Positions 1 to 8,959 of a DNA stretch of 64,000 nt are shown here, piece by piece. The stretch comes from UBA7239 sp035430165 (GTDB taxonomy: Bacteria; Pseudomonadota; Gammaproteobacteria; Pseudomonadales; UBA7239), in contig DAOMGE010000001.1 in assembly GCA_035430165.1 (NCBI GenBank), forward strand, positions 122,962 through 186,961, read 5' to 3'. The notes under the pieces are model-generated. The model saw nothing but the letters and a program-made list of their open reading frames with translations, searched no databases and was not told where the DNA came from. How positions within the stretch are numbered: position 1 is the stretch's first letter; each line of letters opens with the position of its first letter. The position numbers and the translations under genes were made by a program.

Positions 1-325
1 CAAAACAGTAAAACGCATGCCCCTTGTTGATCAGCTCCAGCGCGTAATCCTTGTAGATAGACATGCGCTCGCTCTGGCGATACGGGCCGTGCGGACCACC
101 GACATCAGGGCCCTCATCCCAATCCAGTCCCAACCAGCGCAGAGACTGCAATATCGCCATCTCGGATTCCGGCGTGCTGCGTGCCTGGTCGGTATCCTCA
201 ATACGCAAAATAAATTTACCGCCGTGCTGACGCGCAAAACACAGGTTGAACAACGCGATATACGCTGTACCGAGGTGGGGATCACCCGTAGGTGATGGTG
301 CGATGCGTGTACGAATGTCAGACAT
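1..325 (-). CDS. gltX: Glutamate--tRNA ligase, N-terminal part (cut by window edge)
   Basis: Reading the minus strand from the ATG at 325 gives an open frame to the window edge (108 codons) that starts MSDIRTRIAPSPTGDPHLGT. This is the class I aminoacyl-tRNA synthetase opening: the PSPTG segment is followed by the HLGT form of the HIGH motif. The downstream residues IEDTDQARS are also a GluRS signature. The enzyme charges tRNA-Glu with glutamate in the cytoplasm. Only about a quarter of the usual 470-490 residues is present because the gene runs off the window. The Shine-Dalgarno GAGGCGG lies 7 nt before the ATG and inside a hairpin (333-351). The discriminating or non-discriminating type cannot be decided from this fragment. 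Confidence 0.95.
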   Translation of the reverse strand, partial: MSDIRTRIAPSPTGDPHLGTAYIALFNLCFARQHGGKFILRIEDTDQARSTPESEMAILQSLRWLGLDWDEGPDVGGPHGPYRQSERMSIYKDYALELINKGHAFYCF

Positions 326-332
326 AAAGAAA

Positions 333-351
333 CCGCCTCATAGAGAGGCGG
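333..351 (-). terminator. Hairpin with T-rich tail at the end of the kor operon, overlapping the gltX ribosome binding site
   Basis: CCGCCTC and GAGGCGG form a perfect 7-bp GC-rich stem with a 5-nt loop. On the minus strand it is followed by TTTCTTT. It lies after the stop of the 2-oxoacid oxidoreductase beta gene and before gltX, so it can be read as a Rho-independent terminator. The 3' arm is also the gltX Shine-Dalgarno. Termination, RBS sequestration or both are possible. Confidence 0.6.
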
Positions 352-406
352 CAATTATAGGGCTTGATGCTGCAGGCGACGAGCCTGAATGCGGATAACG
401 CGATGA

Positions 407-1459
407 TCAGCGCAAACTGGCGTTGATACGATCCAGTGCGGCACTACCAGGGCATAACTCTTTTTCTGTGAGCGAATTGAGCGGTTTGGCGGTGGTGTTG
501 AGAAACTGGTGCGTCTCTTCCGCTTCCGGATCGATATACAGCAATCCGGTCAGGATATCGCCATCCTTCAACGCAGCACGTTGCGCCGCCAGGGCGGCAC
601 TGCGATCGCGAGGATCATGGTTGCTACCGGCTTTCTGCAAACGCACCACAGAACCGTCGTGCAGCGTCACCTCCTGCGTGGTGCCTTCGAGATAGCTGGT
701 GACAATTTCTTCGCGCATTGGCACGAAATCGACAGCGCCGGTTGCTTCCAGATGCTCGCGCACGTAATCGTAACTCTTGGTCGAGCCCTTGTGATTATTG
801 AACGTTACACAAGGAGAAATCACATCAATAAAGGCAAAACCATCGTGTGACATCGCTGCCTTCAGCAAGGGCACCAGTTGTTCCTTGTCGCCGGAAAAGC
901 TGCGGGCCACAAACGTAGCACCGAGCTGCAGGGCCAGACTGACGAGATCCATCGGCTGGTACTGGTTTTCACTGCCTTTCTTGCTAATGGAACCGACATC
1001 TGCCGTAGCAGAATCCTGACCTTTGGTTAAACCGTAGCACCCATTATTTTCGACGATGTAAAGCATATTGAGGCTGCGGCGCACCACATGCGCGAACTGA
1101 CCCATACCGATAGACGCTGTATCGCCATCACCCGATACACCGATGTATAACAAATCGCGATTCGCGAGATTGGCGCCGGTAGCAACAGAAGGCATGCGTC
1201 CGTGTACCGAGTTGAAACCATGTGACTGGCCGAGAAAATACGTTGGCGTTTTCGATGAGCAACCGATACCAGACAATTTCGCCACACGATGCGGCTCGAT
1301 CGACAACTCATAACAAGCACGCACTATCGCAGCAGAAATCGAATCGTGACCGCAACCTGCACACAAGGTTGACAGTGAGCCTTCGTAATCACGGAGGCTG
1401 TAACCCAGTCGATTGGGTTTCGCTGATGGATGTTCAAAACGGCTGCGGACGTAAGTCAT
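407..1459 (-). CDS. korB: 2-oxoacid:acceptor oxidoreductase, beta subunit (thiamine pyrophosphate binding)
   Basis: This 350-residue protein is the catalytic beta subunit of a 2-oxoglutarate/pyruvate:ferredoxin oxidoreductase-type enzyme, which oxidatively decarboxylates a 2-oxoacid to its acyl-CoA. The thiamine pyrophosphate motif runs from GDGD at residue 110 to NNGCYGLTKGQ at 138-148. Cys33, Cys36, Cys67 and Cys217 match the pattern that ligates the [4Fe-4S] cluster in KorB-type subunits. It is the last gene of a three-gene operon, 30 bp after the alpha subunit, and ends before a terminator-like hairpin. Substrate (2-oxoglutarate, pyruvate or branched-chain 2-oxoacid) cannot be fixed from sequence, so the symbol indicates the family only. 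Confidence 0.88.
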   Translation of the reverse strand: MTYVRSRFEHPSAKPNRLGYSLRDYEGSLSTLCAGCGHDSISAAIVRACYELSIEPHRVAKLSGIGCSSKTPTYFLGQSHGFNSVHGRMPSVATGANLANRDLLYIGVSGDGDTASIGMGQFAHVVRRSLNMLYIVENNGCYGLTKGQDSATADVGSISKKGSENQYQPMDLVSLALQLGATFVARSFSGDKEQLVPLLKAAMSHDGFAFIDVISPCVTFNNHKGSTKSYDYVREHLEATGAVDFVPMREEIVTSYLEGTTQEVTLHDGSVVRLQKAGSNHDPRDRSAALAAQRAALKDGDILTGLLYIDPEAEETHQFLNTTAKPLNSLTEKELCPGSAALDRINASLR

Positions 1460-1489
1460 GTCGCTCTCTTTTCTCTCAATTGGTGCCGC

Positions 1490-3328
1490 TTACACACTTT
1501 TGCGGATGGGTGTAACCGTCGCAGGATGCAAGTGGCCTCGGATTTTGCGCAGGATCTGCTGCGCAGTGATCGGCATGCCATCGAAATTCAATACCGGAAT
1601 CATTTGCAGTGGCGACACATCGTTTTCCGCCATCAGCAAGGTACGCAACTGCGCATCACGATTCTGCTCGATAACAAAGACTTTTTCATGGCGCGCAATA
1701 AAATCATCCACTGTTTTATTGAACGGAAAGGCACGGATACGCAAGGCGTTCAGTCGAATACCCTCTTCGGCAAGGATATCCAGCGCTTCGCGCGCCGCCT
1801 CCGTGGAAGTGCCAAAGAAAATCACTCCGTACTTCGCCTCATCATGCTGCGCATACAATTCCGGCGCAGGAACATACTGTTTCGCAGTTTCAAACTTGCG
1901 AACCAGACGCTCCATGTTCTCGACATATTTATCCCCGTCTTCGGTGTACACCGCATAGGTATCACGTGACGTGCCGCGCGTGAAAAACGAGCCTTTGCTC
2001 GGGTGCGTGCCGGGAATTGTGCGATAGCAGATTCCATCACCATCAACATCAAGGTAACGGCCAAATTTTTCAATCTTGTCGAGTTGCTCGGCGCTAAGCG
2101 TCTTTCCTCGCTTGTAAGACCGCTTGTCATCCCAGCTAAGCGGAGGTGACATGTGATCGTTCATACCCAGTTCCAGATCCGTCAGCATGATGATAGGCGT
2201 TTGCAACTGTTCGGCGAGATCAAAGGCATCCGCCGTCATATCAAAACATTCTTTCGGTGTGGCAGGGAACAACAACACATGCTTGGTGTCACCGTGCGAG
2301 GCGTAGGCAGACAGGAGAATATCGGACTGCTGTGTACGTGTCGGCATACCGGTAGATGGACCAGCGCGCTGCACATCAATTAACACCGCAGGAATTTCAG
2401 CGAAGTAGGCGAGGCCGAGAAATTCGCTCATCAGCGATACGCCCGGACCAGAAGTCGCCGTGAAAGAACGCGCGCCATTCCAGTTGGCGCCGATCACCAT
2501 GCCCATCGCGGCCAACTCATCTTCCGCTTGCATGATGGCAAAGTTTTTCTCGCCAGTACCCGCATCGACGCGCAAGCGATTGGCGTATTTATCAAACGCA
2601 TCCACTACCGATGTGCTCGGTGTAATCGGGTACCACGCAGCAACTGTTGCACCACCGTAAACCGCGCCCAGACCACAAGCGGTATTACCGTCCACAAGAA
2701 TACGGTTGCCAACTTTATCGCAACGTTTGAGGCGTAACCCTAACGGACACTGGAAGTGATCTTTCGCATACTGGTAGCCGAGTTCCAGGGCATGCACGTT
2801 CGGAGCAATCAGCTTTTCCTTGCCCTTGAACTGGTCGCCGATCAGGCCTGTCAGCACTTCGAATTCGATATCCACCAAGGCGGCCAACGCACCGACATAG
2901 ATAATGTTCTTGAACAGCTGGCGCTGGCGGGGATCCGTGTATTCACGCATGGAAATTTCCATGAGCGGAATCGGCAGGATATGGATATCGCTGCGCAGCA
3001 ATTTTTTATCAAGCGGCTTGGTGGAGTCGTAAATAAAGTAGCCGCCTGGCGTCACATCAAGAATATCTTTTGCTATCGATTGTGGATTCATCGACACCAT
3101 AATTTCCGAACCACCACCACGGCGACCCAGATAACCTTTCTCGCAAATACGCACTTCATACCAGGTAGGCAAGCCCTGGATATTGGACGGAAAAATATTG
3201 CGCGGGCTGACCGGAATGCCCATGCGGAACACCGCTTTTACAAATAGCGCGTTGGCGCTTGAAGAGCCAGTACCGTTAACGTTGGCAAACTTGACAACAA
3301 AATCGTTGACCGCTTCGAGTTTTTTCAT
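1490..3328 (-). CDS. korA: 2-oxoacid:acceptor oxidoreductase, fused gamma-alpha subunit
   Basis: The 612 residues comprise an N-terminal gamma-type domain (about 1-195; GTGSSSANAL near the start, then a glycine-rich loop at RRGGGSE) fused to an alpha/pyrimidine-binding domain beginning near residue 210 (ACGLGAVYGG, YPITPSTSV). AEDELAA carries the acidic residue expected to contact the thiamine ring, and the TSGPGVSLM segment follows. With the beta subunit it forms an alpha2beta2-type oxidoreductase in the cytoplasm. It begins 15 bp after the GltD-like gene and is presumably co-transcribed with it. The two-subunit, gamma-fused form is the type often seen in aerobic bacteria. Substrate is not determined. 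Confidence 0.88.
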   Translation of the reverse strand: MKKLEAVNDFVVKFANVNGTGSSSANALFVKAVFRMGIPVSPRNIFPSNIQGLPTWYEVRICEKGYLGRRGGGSEIMVSMNPQSIAKDILDVTPGGYFIYDSTKPLDKKLLRSDIHILPIPLMEISMREYTDPRQRQLFKNIIYVGALAALVDIEFEVLTGLIGDQFKGKEKLIAPNVHALELGYQYAKDHFQCPLGLRLKRCDKVGNRILVDGNTACGLGAVYGGATVAAWYPITPSTSVVDAFDKYANRLRVDAGTGEKNFAIMQAEDELAAMGMVIGANWNGARSFTATSGPGVSLMSEFLGLAYFAEIPAVLIDVQRAGPSTGMPTRTQQSDILLSAYASHGDTKHVLLFPATPKECFDMTADAFDLAEQLQTPIIMLTDLELGMNDHMSPPLSWDDKRSYKRGKTLSAEQLDKIEKFGRYLDVDGDGICYRTIPGTHPSKGSFFTRGTSRDTYAVYTEDGDKYVENMERLVRKFETAKQYVPAPELYAQHDEAKYGVIFFGTSTEAAREALDILAEEGIRLNALRIRAFPFNKTVDDFIARHEKVFVIEQNRDAQLRTLLMAENDVSPLQMIPVLNFDGMPITAQQILRKIRGHLHPATVTPIRKSV

Positions 3329-3343
3329 GATCTCATCCCCGCC

Positions 3344-5146
3344 TCAAGCCGCACACTTCTTGTCTGGAGTGTCTTTGCCGGCTTTGGTAACGCTGTAAAG
3401 ATATTTCTGCATATCCCACGCTGACGTCGGGCAGCGCTCTGCACACAAACCGCAATGCAGGCATACGTCTTCGTCTTTTACCATGATCCGGCCCGTGCTG
3501 AGGCCATCAGCAATATAGAGCGCCTGTTCATGATTGATCGCGGGTGCACTCAGGTGTTCACGCAATACATTTTCATCGTCGGCAGGCGCTGTAAATGTAA
3601 TACAGCGTGTCGGGCAAATATCAACGCAGGCATCACATTCAATGCATTTGCTGGCGGTGAAAACCGTTTGTACGTCACAGTTCAGACAGCGCTGCGTTTC
3701 TTCATACGCGGTAGCAACGTCAAAGCCCAGCTCCACTTCCAGCATACGATCGGCAAGCGCTTTTTCTTTCGGCGCATGTGGCACCGCATAGCGCACATCG
3801 TGCGAAATGGCGCTGTCGTAGCTCCATTCGTGGATACCCATTTTCTGGCTGATCAGGGTAGTGCCTGGTTCAGGTCGTGTATCCACAGACAAACCGCGAC
3901 AGAACAGATCAATCGAGATGGCGGCCTGATGGCCTTGTGCTACTGCAGTAATTACGTTTTTCGGACCAAATGCGGCATCGCCACCAAAAAAGACTTTCGG
4001 GTTGGTGGACTGGAACGTCACCGCATCCAGCACCGGCATGCCCCACTTGTCAAAACTGACACCACTCTCCGCTTCAATCCACGGAAATGCATTTTCCTGA
4101 CCGACTGCCATCAATACGTCATCGCACTCGAAAAATACGATTTCGCCGGTGGCTTTCATTTCGCGTTTGCCGTCAGCATTGATGGTAGCCACCGCTTTTT
4201 CAAAACGCATGCCGACCAATTTGCCATTTTCCACCACATACTCTTTCGGCATGTGATTGTTGAAAAACGGAATACCTTCGTGCTGTGCGTCTTCAATTTC
4301 CCACGGGGAGGCTTTCATTTCCTCGAAAGGGCTGCGCACAACAATCTTCACATCTTCACCACCAAGACGGCGAGCCGTACGGCAACAATCCATTGCTGTG
4401 TTACCACCACCGATAACCAGTACACGCTTGCCAATTTTTTTGGTGTGGTTAAATGCAACATCAGCAAGAAAATTGATGCCAATGCGGATGTTAGCCGCCG
4501 CTTCCTCACGGCCCGGCAACTTCAGGTCACGGCCGCGCGGCGCACCGGTACCTGCAAACACGGCGTCGTAATTTTTATCGAGAATACTGACAAGACTGTC
4601 AACACGGGTATTGTAATGCGTGACAACACCCATATCGGTAATGAAATTCACTTCCTGGTCGAGCACTTCGTGTGGCAGACGGAAAGAAGGAATCTGGCTG
4701 CGCATGAAACCACCGCCTGCAGGCTGGTCATCATACAAGTCAATTTCGTAACCGAGTGGCATCAAATCACGCGCCACCGTCAATGACGCCGGACCACCTC
4801 CGATCAGGGCAATGCGCTTGCCATTTTTCTGCGACGGGATTTTCGGCATCATTGCCTGCACGTCGCCCTTGTTATCCGCAGCGACCCGCTTCAGGCGGCA
4901 AATAGCTACCGGCTGGTCTTCCACGCGACCACGGCGGCAAGCCGGCTCGCAAGGTCGATCACAGGTACGGCCAAGCACGCCCGGGAATACATTCGATTCC
5001 CAGTTCACCATATAGGCTTCGGCGTAACGCTCTTGCGCAATCAGGCGAATGTATTCGGGGACTGGCGTGTGCGCCGGACAGGCGTACTGGCAATCGACAA
5101 CTTTATGGAAATATTCTGGATCTTGGATGTTGGTGGATTTCACCAC
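3344..5146 (-). CDS. GltD-like FAD/NAD(P) oxidoreductase with C-terminal 2x[4Fe-4S] ferredoxin domain
   Basis: This 600-residue protein resembles the small subunit of glutamate synthase and NfnB/DPD-type flavoproteins. An N-terminal Fe-S region has Cys19, 23, 62, 66, 70 and 83. An FAD-binding motif (GGGPASLTVA) lies near residue 116 and a second dinucleotide motif (VIGGGNTAMD) near 244. The C-terminal ferredoxin domain has two CxxCxxCxxxCP motifs (CIECDACVDICP and CLHCGLCAERCP). It is first in the operon with the fused alpha and beta 2-oxoacid oxidoreductase genes. The inferred role is electron transfer between that enzyme's iron-sulfur cluster and NAD(P), replacing a separate ferredoxin plus reductase. 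A glutamate synthase role is unlikely because no large gltB subunit is adjacent. Confidence 0.85.
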   Translation of the reverse strand: MVKSTNIQDPEYFHKVVDCQYACPAHTPVPEYIRLIAQERYAEAYMVNWESNVFPGVLGRTCDRPCEPACRRGRVEDQPVAICRLKRVAADNKGDVQAMMPKIPSQKNGKRIALIGGGPASLTVARDLMPLGYEIDLYDDQPAGGGFMRSQIPSFRLPHEVLDQEVNFITDMGVVTHYNTRVDSLVSILDKNYDAVFAGTGAPRGRDLKLPGREEAAANIRIGINFLADVAFNHTKKIGKRVLVIGGGNTAMDCCRTARRLGGEDVKIVVRSPFEEMKASPWEIEDAQHEGIPFFNNHMPKEYVVENGKLVGMRFEKAVATINADGKREMKATGEIVFFECDDVLMAVGQENAFPWIEAESGVSFDKWGMPVLDAVTFQSTNPKVFFGGDAAFGPKNVITAVAQGHQAAISIDLFCRGLSVDTRPEPGTTLISQKMGIHEWSYDSAISHDVRYAVPHAPKEKALADRMLEVELGFDVATAYEETQRCLNCDVQTVFTASKCIECDACVDICPTRCITFTAPADDENVLREHLSAPAINHEQALYIADGLSTGRIMVKDEDVCLHCGLCAERCPTSAWDMQKYLYSVTKAGKDTPDKKCAA

Positions 5147-5447
5147 AGACTCCCAACGGCGGGCCTTTCGTTGGCGCGGAATTCTACAGCAAACAACCCT
5201 TGATGGGTGCCCGCTATTTGACTGAATTTACCGAATTTATTGACCAAAACCACCTGACAAATACATTTCGCCTGCCACCACCGCACCAGACCTGTGCATG
5301 AAGGCGTCACCGCCCTGCAAGCCCCGATGATCTGTGTGGCCGCTCGCTGCTCGCCATACATGCAGAGCTTAATCCGCATCAAGAATCCGCCAGAGTTTAT
5401 GCGTATCATCCTGAAGACCAGCAAGCCCTGACTGGAAGGAGTCCCGC
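5147..5447. other. Intergenic region between divergent genes
   Basis: About 300 bases separate the divergent kor-type operon and the polyphosphate phosphotransferase gene. No convincing coding sequence, repeat or RNA was seen. It must hold both promoters, but no clear -35/-10 pair stood out. Confidence 0.6.
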
Positions 5448-6914
5448 ATGTTTGAATCAGCCGAACTGAAACACAAGCTGTCTGACAAGGAGTATGACGC
5501 ACAGGTACCTGCCCTGCGCGAGGCGCTGCTGAATGCCCAGTTTGACCTGCTGGAAAAACGCGATCGCTCCCTGCTCATTATCGTCGGCGGCGTAGACGGT
5601 GCAGGCAAAGGGGAGACAATCAACCTGCTTTCCAGTTGGCTCGATCCACGCCACCTTGATGTACACGCCCTCACCGCCCACAGCGACGAGGAGCGGGCAC
5701 GACCCGAGTTTTACCGCCATTTCCGGCGCCTGCCTGCCAAGGGCACGATCGGCATCCATTTCGGTTCCTGGCATTCGATGCCCATTCTCCAGCACGCTTA
5801 CAAGAAAACGTCTCGCAGCGAGATGGATGCACAGCTGGCGCGTATATGTCAGGTGGAACGCATGCTCGCTGACGAAGGCTGGGTGCTGCTGAAACTGTGG
5901 TTCCATCTGTCCAAGGACCAGCAGGAAAAACGCCTGAAAACCCTGTCCAGGGACAAGCACCAGAGTTGGCGAGTCGCCGATACGGATTGGGAACGGTTCA
6001 GGATGTACGACCGTTTTGCCAAGGTATCCTCGCGCGCCCTGCGGGAAACCAGCACCGACTTTGCGCCATGGCACATCATTCCGGGCGCCAATCCGAATTA
6101 TCGCCACGTCACGGTCGGTAATGCCGTGCTGGCCGCCTTGCAAGGCGGCGCGCCCAAGCCACCTACGTCCGTTGCTGTACGCCCGACACCGCCTGCGGAT
6201 GGCGTCCACATTCTCGCCACCCTCAACACCAGCAAAAAACTCACCAAGCCCAAATATGAAAAGCAGCTGCTGGATTTGCAGGGACGACTGAACCTGGCCA
6301 TTCGCAACGAGAAATTCCGCGACCGCTCACTGGCGCTGGTGTTCGAAGGCTGGGATGCGGCCGGCAAGGGCGGCGCAATCCGTCATGTCACGTCAGCACT
6401 GGATGTGCGCAGCTACCACATCACGCCGATAGCCGCACCAAATGACGAGGAGCGTCATCACCCGTATCTCTGGCGCTTCTGGAGGCATGTACCGAAAGCC
6501 GGCCATATCGGGATTTTCGATCGCTCATGGTACGGGCGCGTGCTGGTCGAGCGCGTCGAGGGTTTCTGTTCGGAAGCAGACTGGATGCGCGGCTATACCG
6601 AAATCAACGAATTCGAAGAACAGATGCACGAACGCGGTACCGAGGTGATCAAGTTCTGGCTGCATATCAGCGCCGAAGAACAGATGCGCCGCTTCAAGGA
6701 ACGTGAAGCCACGGGCTTCAAGCGCTACAAGATCACCGAGGAGGACTGGCGCAACCGCAAGCAATGGCCTGCCTATGAAAGTGCAGTGACGGATATGGTC
6801 GATCGCACCAGCACCGAGCATGCACCGTGGACACTGGTAGAGGCCGAGGACAAGCGCTATGCACGCATCAAAGTGCTGAAAACCATCGTGCATCGACTGG
6901 AAAGTATTTTATAA
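5448..6914 (+). CDS. pap: Polyphosphate:AMP phosphotransferase (class II PPK2, two fused domains)
   Basis: This 488-residue protein consists of two PPK2 domains (about 1-230 and 255-488). The C-terminal copy has the complete kinase set: Walker A FEGWDAAGKGG near 297, the lid-like PNDEERHHPYLWRFW, and the Walker B-like IFDRSWYGR. The N-terminal copy keeps GGVDGAGKG (47-55) but has HFGSWHS where DRSWY would be expected, so it is probably catalytically degenerate. Class II PPK2 enzymes transfer phosphate from polyphosphate to AMP to give ADP. The start is preceded by AAGGAG with good spacing. The 3' end overlaps the convergent acetyltransferase gene by 6 bp. Confidence 0.92.
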   Translation: MFESAELKHKLSDKEYDAQVPALREALLNAQFDLLEKRDRSLLIIVGGVDGAGKGETINLLSSWLDPRHLDVHALTAHSDEERARPEFYRHFRRLPAKGTIGIHFGSWHSMPILQHAYKKTSRSEMDAQLARICQVERMLADEGWVLLKLWFHLSKDQQEKRLKTLSRDKHQSWRVADTDWERFRMYDRFAKVSSRALRETSTDFAPWHIIPGANPNYRHVTVGNAVLAALQGGAPKPPTSVAVRPTPPADGVHILATLNTSKKLTKPKYEKQLLDLQGRLNLAIRNEKFRDRSLALVFEGWDAAGKGGAIRHVTSALDVRSYHITPIAAPNDEERHHPYLWRFWRHVPKAGHIGIFDRSWYGRVLVERVEGFCSEADWMRGYTEINEFEEQMHERGTEVIKFWLHISAEEQMRRFKEREATGFKRYKITEEDWRNRKQWPAYESAVTDMVDRTSTEHAPWTLVEAEDKRYARIKVLKTIVHRLESIL

Positions 6915-7394
6915 ACCGACTGGTTGCAGCATTTTTTCCATACGCAACGCATTGCAACCATCCTCATAAAAACCGGCTATCTCGCCAAACACCTGATAGC
7001 CGTTTTTCCGGTACAGGCTGATAGCCGCCGGATTATCCTCCCGCACTTCCAGGCGCATCGCGGTGGCGCCTCGCTCTGCTGCTGCTCGCTCCAGCACCGC
7101 CAGTAATTGTTGCGCGATACCGCGACCACGCGCCGCTGTATCCACCGCAATCGAATACAGGCGGCAAACAGATGAGCGCTTGCGAAAAAATAACAAGCCA
7201 CTGCCCAACAGATTCCTCGCATTGTCATCGACCACCCACAGCTGGGCAGTCGATGACGACAACGCATGCAACATGCTGCGACGACTCAATCTGTCGCTTG
7301 TAAAACAGCGCTGCTCGAGCTGTTCCAGCTGAAGCAGGTCACTGCGCGTGGCGCGACGTATGACAACACGATGAATAACAACAGGATCTGGCAT
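6909..7394 (-). CDS. GNAT-family N-acetyltransferase
   Basis: A 161-residue single GNAT domain. The acetyl-CoA pyrophosphate loop is visible as RGRGIAQQLL (the Q/RxxGxG/A motif) near residue 90, followed by the C-terminal NPAAISLYRKNGY segment typical of RimI-like acetyltransferases. It is divergent from the RimK-family ATP-grasp gene, 110 bp away. From memory, such a GNAT gene commonly accompanies this RimK family in Pseudomonas-like genomes, which suggests a joint role in modifying a peptide or protein N-terminus. The substrate is unknown. RimI itself is less likely given this context. Confidence 0.8.
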   Translation of the reverse strand: MPDPVVIHRVVIRRATRSDLLQLEQLEQRCFTSDRLSRRSMLHALSSSTAQLWVVDDNARNLLGSGLLFFRKRSSVCRLYSIAVDTAARGRGIAQQLLAVLERAAAERGATAMRLEVREDNPAAISLYRKNGYQVFGEIAGFYEDGCNALRMEKMLQPVGL

Positions 7395-7504
7395 GGCGAA
7401 ACAAAGATCTCCCTTGAATGTATCGATCTTGCGATGTGTTGCACCCTGCTGCCTTTATATCAATAATGCCGGTCATTCGCACACAAGCGCCGCAGGATTC
7501 CCGC

Positions 7505-8959
7505 ATGAGCAGGCTACTGATTGTCATCGACAAACTGGAAGACTGGCGGGCATTTTATCCTTCAGAGGATGTTATCAGCGCACAGGATTACATCCAGAAT
7601 TTCCAGACACAGGAACGTGTACAAGTTATCAACTTGTGCAAACGCTATAAGTATCTCGGCATCGGCTACTACGTCTCCCTGTTGGCCGAAGCGCGTGGCC
7701 ACCGCGTCATGCCATCGGTCAAAACCCTGAGCGACCTGAACGAAAAAGCCATTTTCAGTTTGCTTGATGAAGATTTTGACAAACAGCTGTCTGCACAACT
7801 CGGTAGCAAGGACGGCTTGCAATTTACATGCAAGGCCTATTTCGGACAAACCGATGAGCAGCCATTGCGCGAAGTGGCACGACAGATTTTCGAACGCTAT
7901 CCGATACCGGTCATGGAAATTTCCGTACACCGCAAGGGCAACTGGCGTCTGCAATCGATACAGTTAATCGGCTTGTCCACACTCGACGACGCCGAGGAAA
8001 CGGCTTTTGCCAATTCCCTGGATTATTTTTCATCCAAGGTCTGGCGTCCGGAACGGCCGCGACAAACCTACCGCTACGATCTGGCCATGCTGGTGAATCC
8101 GAAGGAGGTGATGGCACCCAGCAATGAAGCCGCGTTGAGAAAATTCGAAAAAGCGGGCAAGAAATGCGGCATCCTGGTCGAGCGCATTGGCAAGAAAGAC
8201 CTGTTCCGGCTTGCCGAATATGATGCGCTGTTTATTCGCGAAACCACCGCAGTACCCCACCACACTTACCGTTTTGCCAGAAAAGCTGCATCGGAAGGCA
8301 TGGTCGTGATCGACGATCCCGAATCAATCCTGAAATGCACCAACAAGATTTATCTGGCCAGCTTGCTCACCACCCACAAACTTCCTTCGCCCAAGACCCT
8401 GATACTGAACAAAACCCGTTCGCTTTCCCTGAAGTCTGTTATCGAAGACCTGGGCTTACCGATAGTCCTGAAAATTCCCGACGGTTCATTTTCTATCGGC
8501 GTCACCAAGTCCAGTACCATGGAAGAACTGGAAAAAAACCTGGAAGACATGTTCGAGAAAAGTGCGCTGGTGTTGGCGCAGGAATATATCTACACCGATT
8601 TCGACTGGCGTATCGGCATCCTTAACAACCAGCCGTTGTATGCCTGCCGTTACTACATGGCGAAAAAACACTGGCAGATTTATCACCACGAAGGCAATAA
8701 AACCAAATCAGGCGACTTCGATACGTTGCCAACCTACGAAGCGCCGGACGCTGTCATCAAGGCCGCGCTCGATGTCTGCAAGCGCATAGGCACCGGTTTT
8801 TACGGCGTCGATATCAAACAGAAAGGTGACAAGGTTTTTATCATCGAGGTCAATGACAATCCTTCTGTGGAAGCCGGTGTCGAGGACGACTTCCTGAAAG
8901 ACAAGCTGTACGAACTGATCATGGGCGAGTTCCGTCGCCGACTGGATGCAGAAAGCTAG
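7505..8959 (+). CDS. RimK-family ATP-grasp ligase
   Basis: The protein is 484 residues from the ATG at 7505. I chose this start because AGGA lies 8 nt upstream and the frame before it lacks family character. The N-terminal ~190 residues (SRLLIVIDKLEDWRAFYPSE) form the domain found only in long RimK-like proteins. The C-terminal half is an ATP-grasp fold, with LGLPIVLKIPDGSFSIGV for nucleotide binding and EVNDNPSVEAGVEDD with the metal-binding Glu/Asn. ATP-grasp ligases of this group join an amino acid, often glutamate, to a carboxylate. The acceptor here is unknown. It ends 4 bp into the convergent acetyl-CoA hydrolase gene. Confidence 0.85.
   Translation: MSRLLIVIDKLEDWRAFYPSEDVISAQDYIQNFQTQERVQVINLCKRYKYLGIGYYVSLLAEARGHRVMPSVKTLSDLNEKAIFSLLDEDFDKQLSAQLGSKDGLQFTCKAYFGQTDEQPLREVARQIFERYPIPVMEISVHRKGNWRLQSIQLIGLSTLDDAEETAFANSLDYFSSKVWRPERPRQTYRYDLAMLVNPKEVMAPSNEAALRKFEKAGKKCGILVERIGKKDLFRLAEYDALFIRETTAVPHHTYRFARKAASEGMVVIDDPESILKCTNKIYLASLLTTHKLPSPKTLILNKTRSLSLKSVIEDLGLPIVLKIPDGSFSIGVTKSSTMEELEKNLEDMFEKSALVLAQEYIYTDFDWRIGILNNQPLYACRYYMAKKHWQIYHHEGNKTKSGDFDTLPTYEAPDAVIKAALDVCKRIGTGFYGVDIKQKGDKVFIIEVNDNPSVEAGVEDDFLKDKLYELIMGEFRRRLDAES

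Noticed and set aside
3455..4786. 443-codon open frame on the plus strand inside the GltD-like gene
   Set aside because: It is antisense to a gene with clear FAD, NAD(P) and ferredoxin motifs, has no domain character and no ribosome site.
407..5146. Kor genes as evidence of a reductive TCA cycle
   Set aside because: No ATP citrate lyase or other rTCA genes are present, and oxidoreductases of this type occur in many aerobic heterotrophs.
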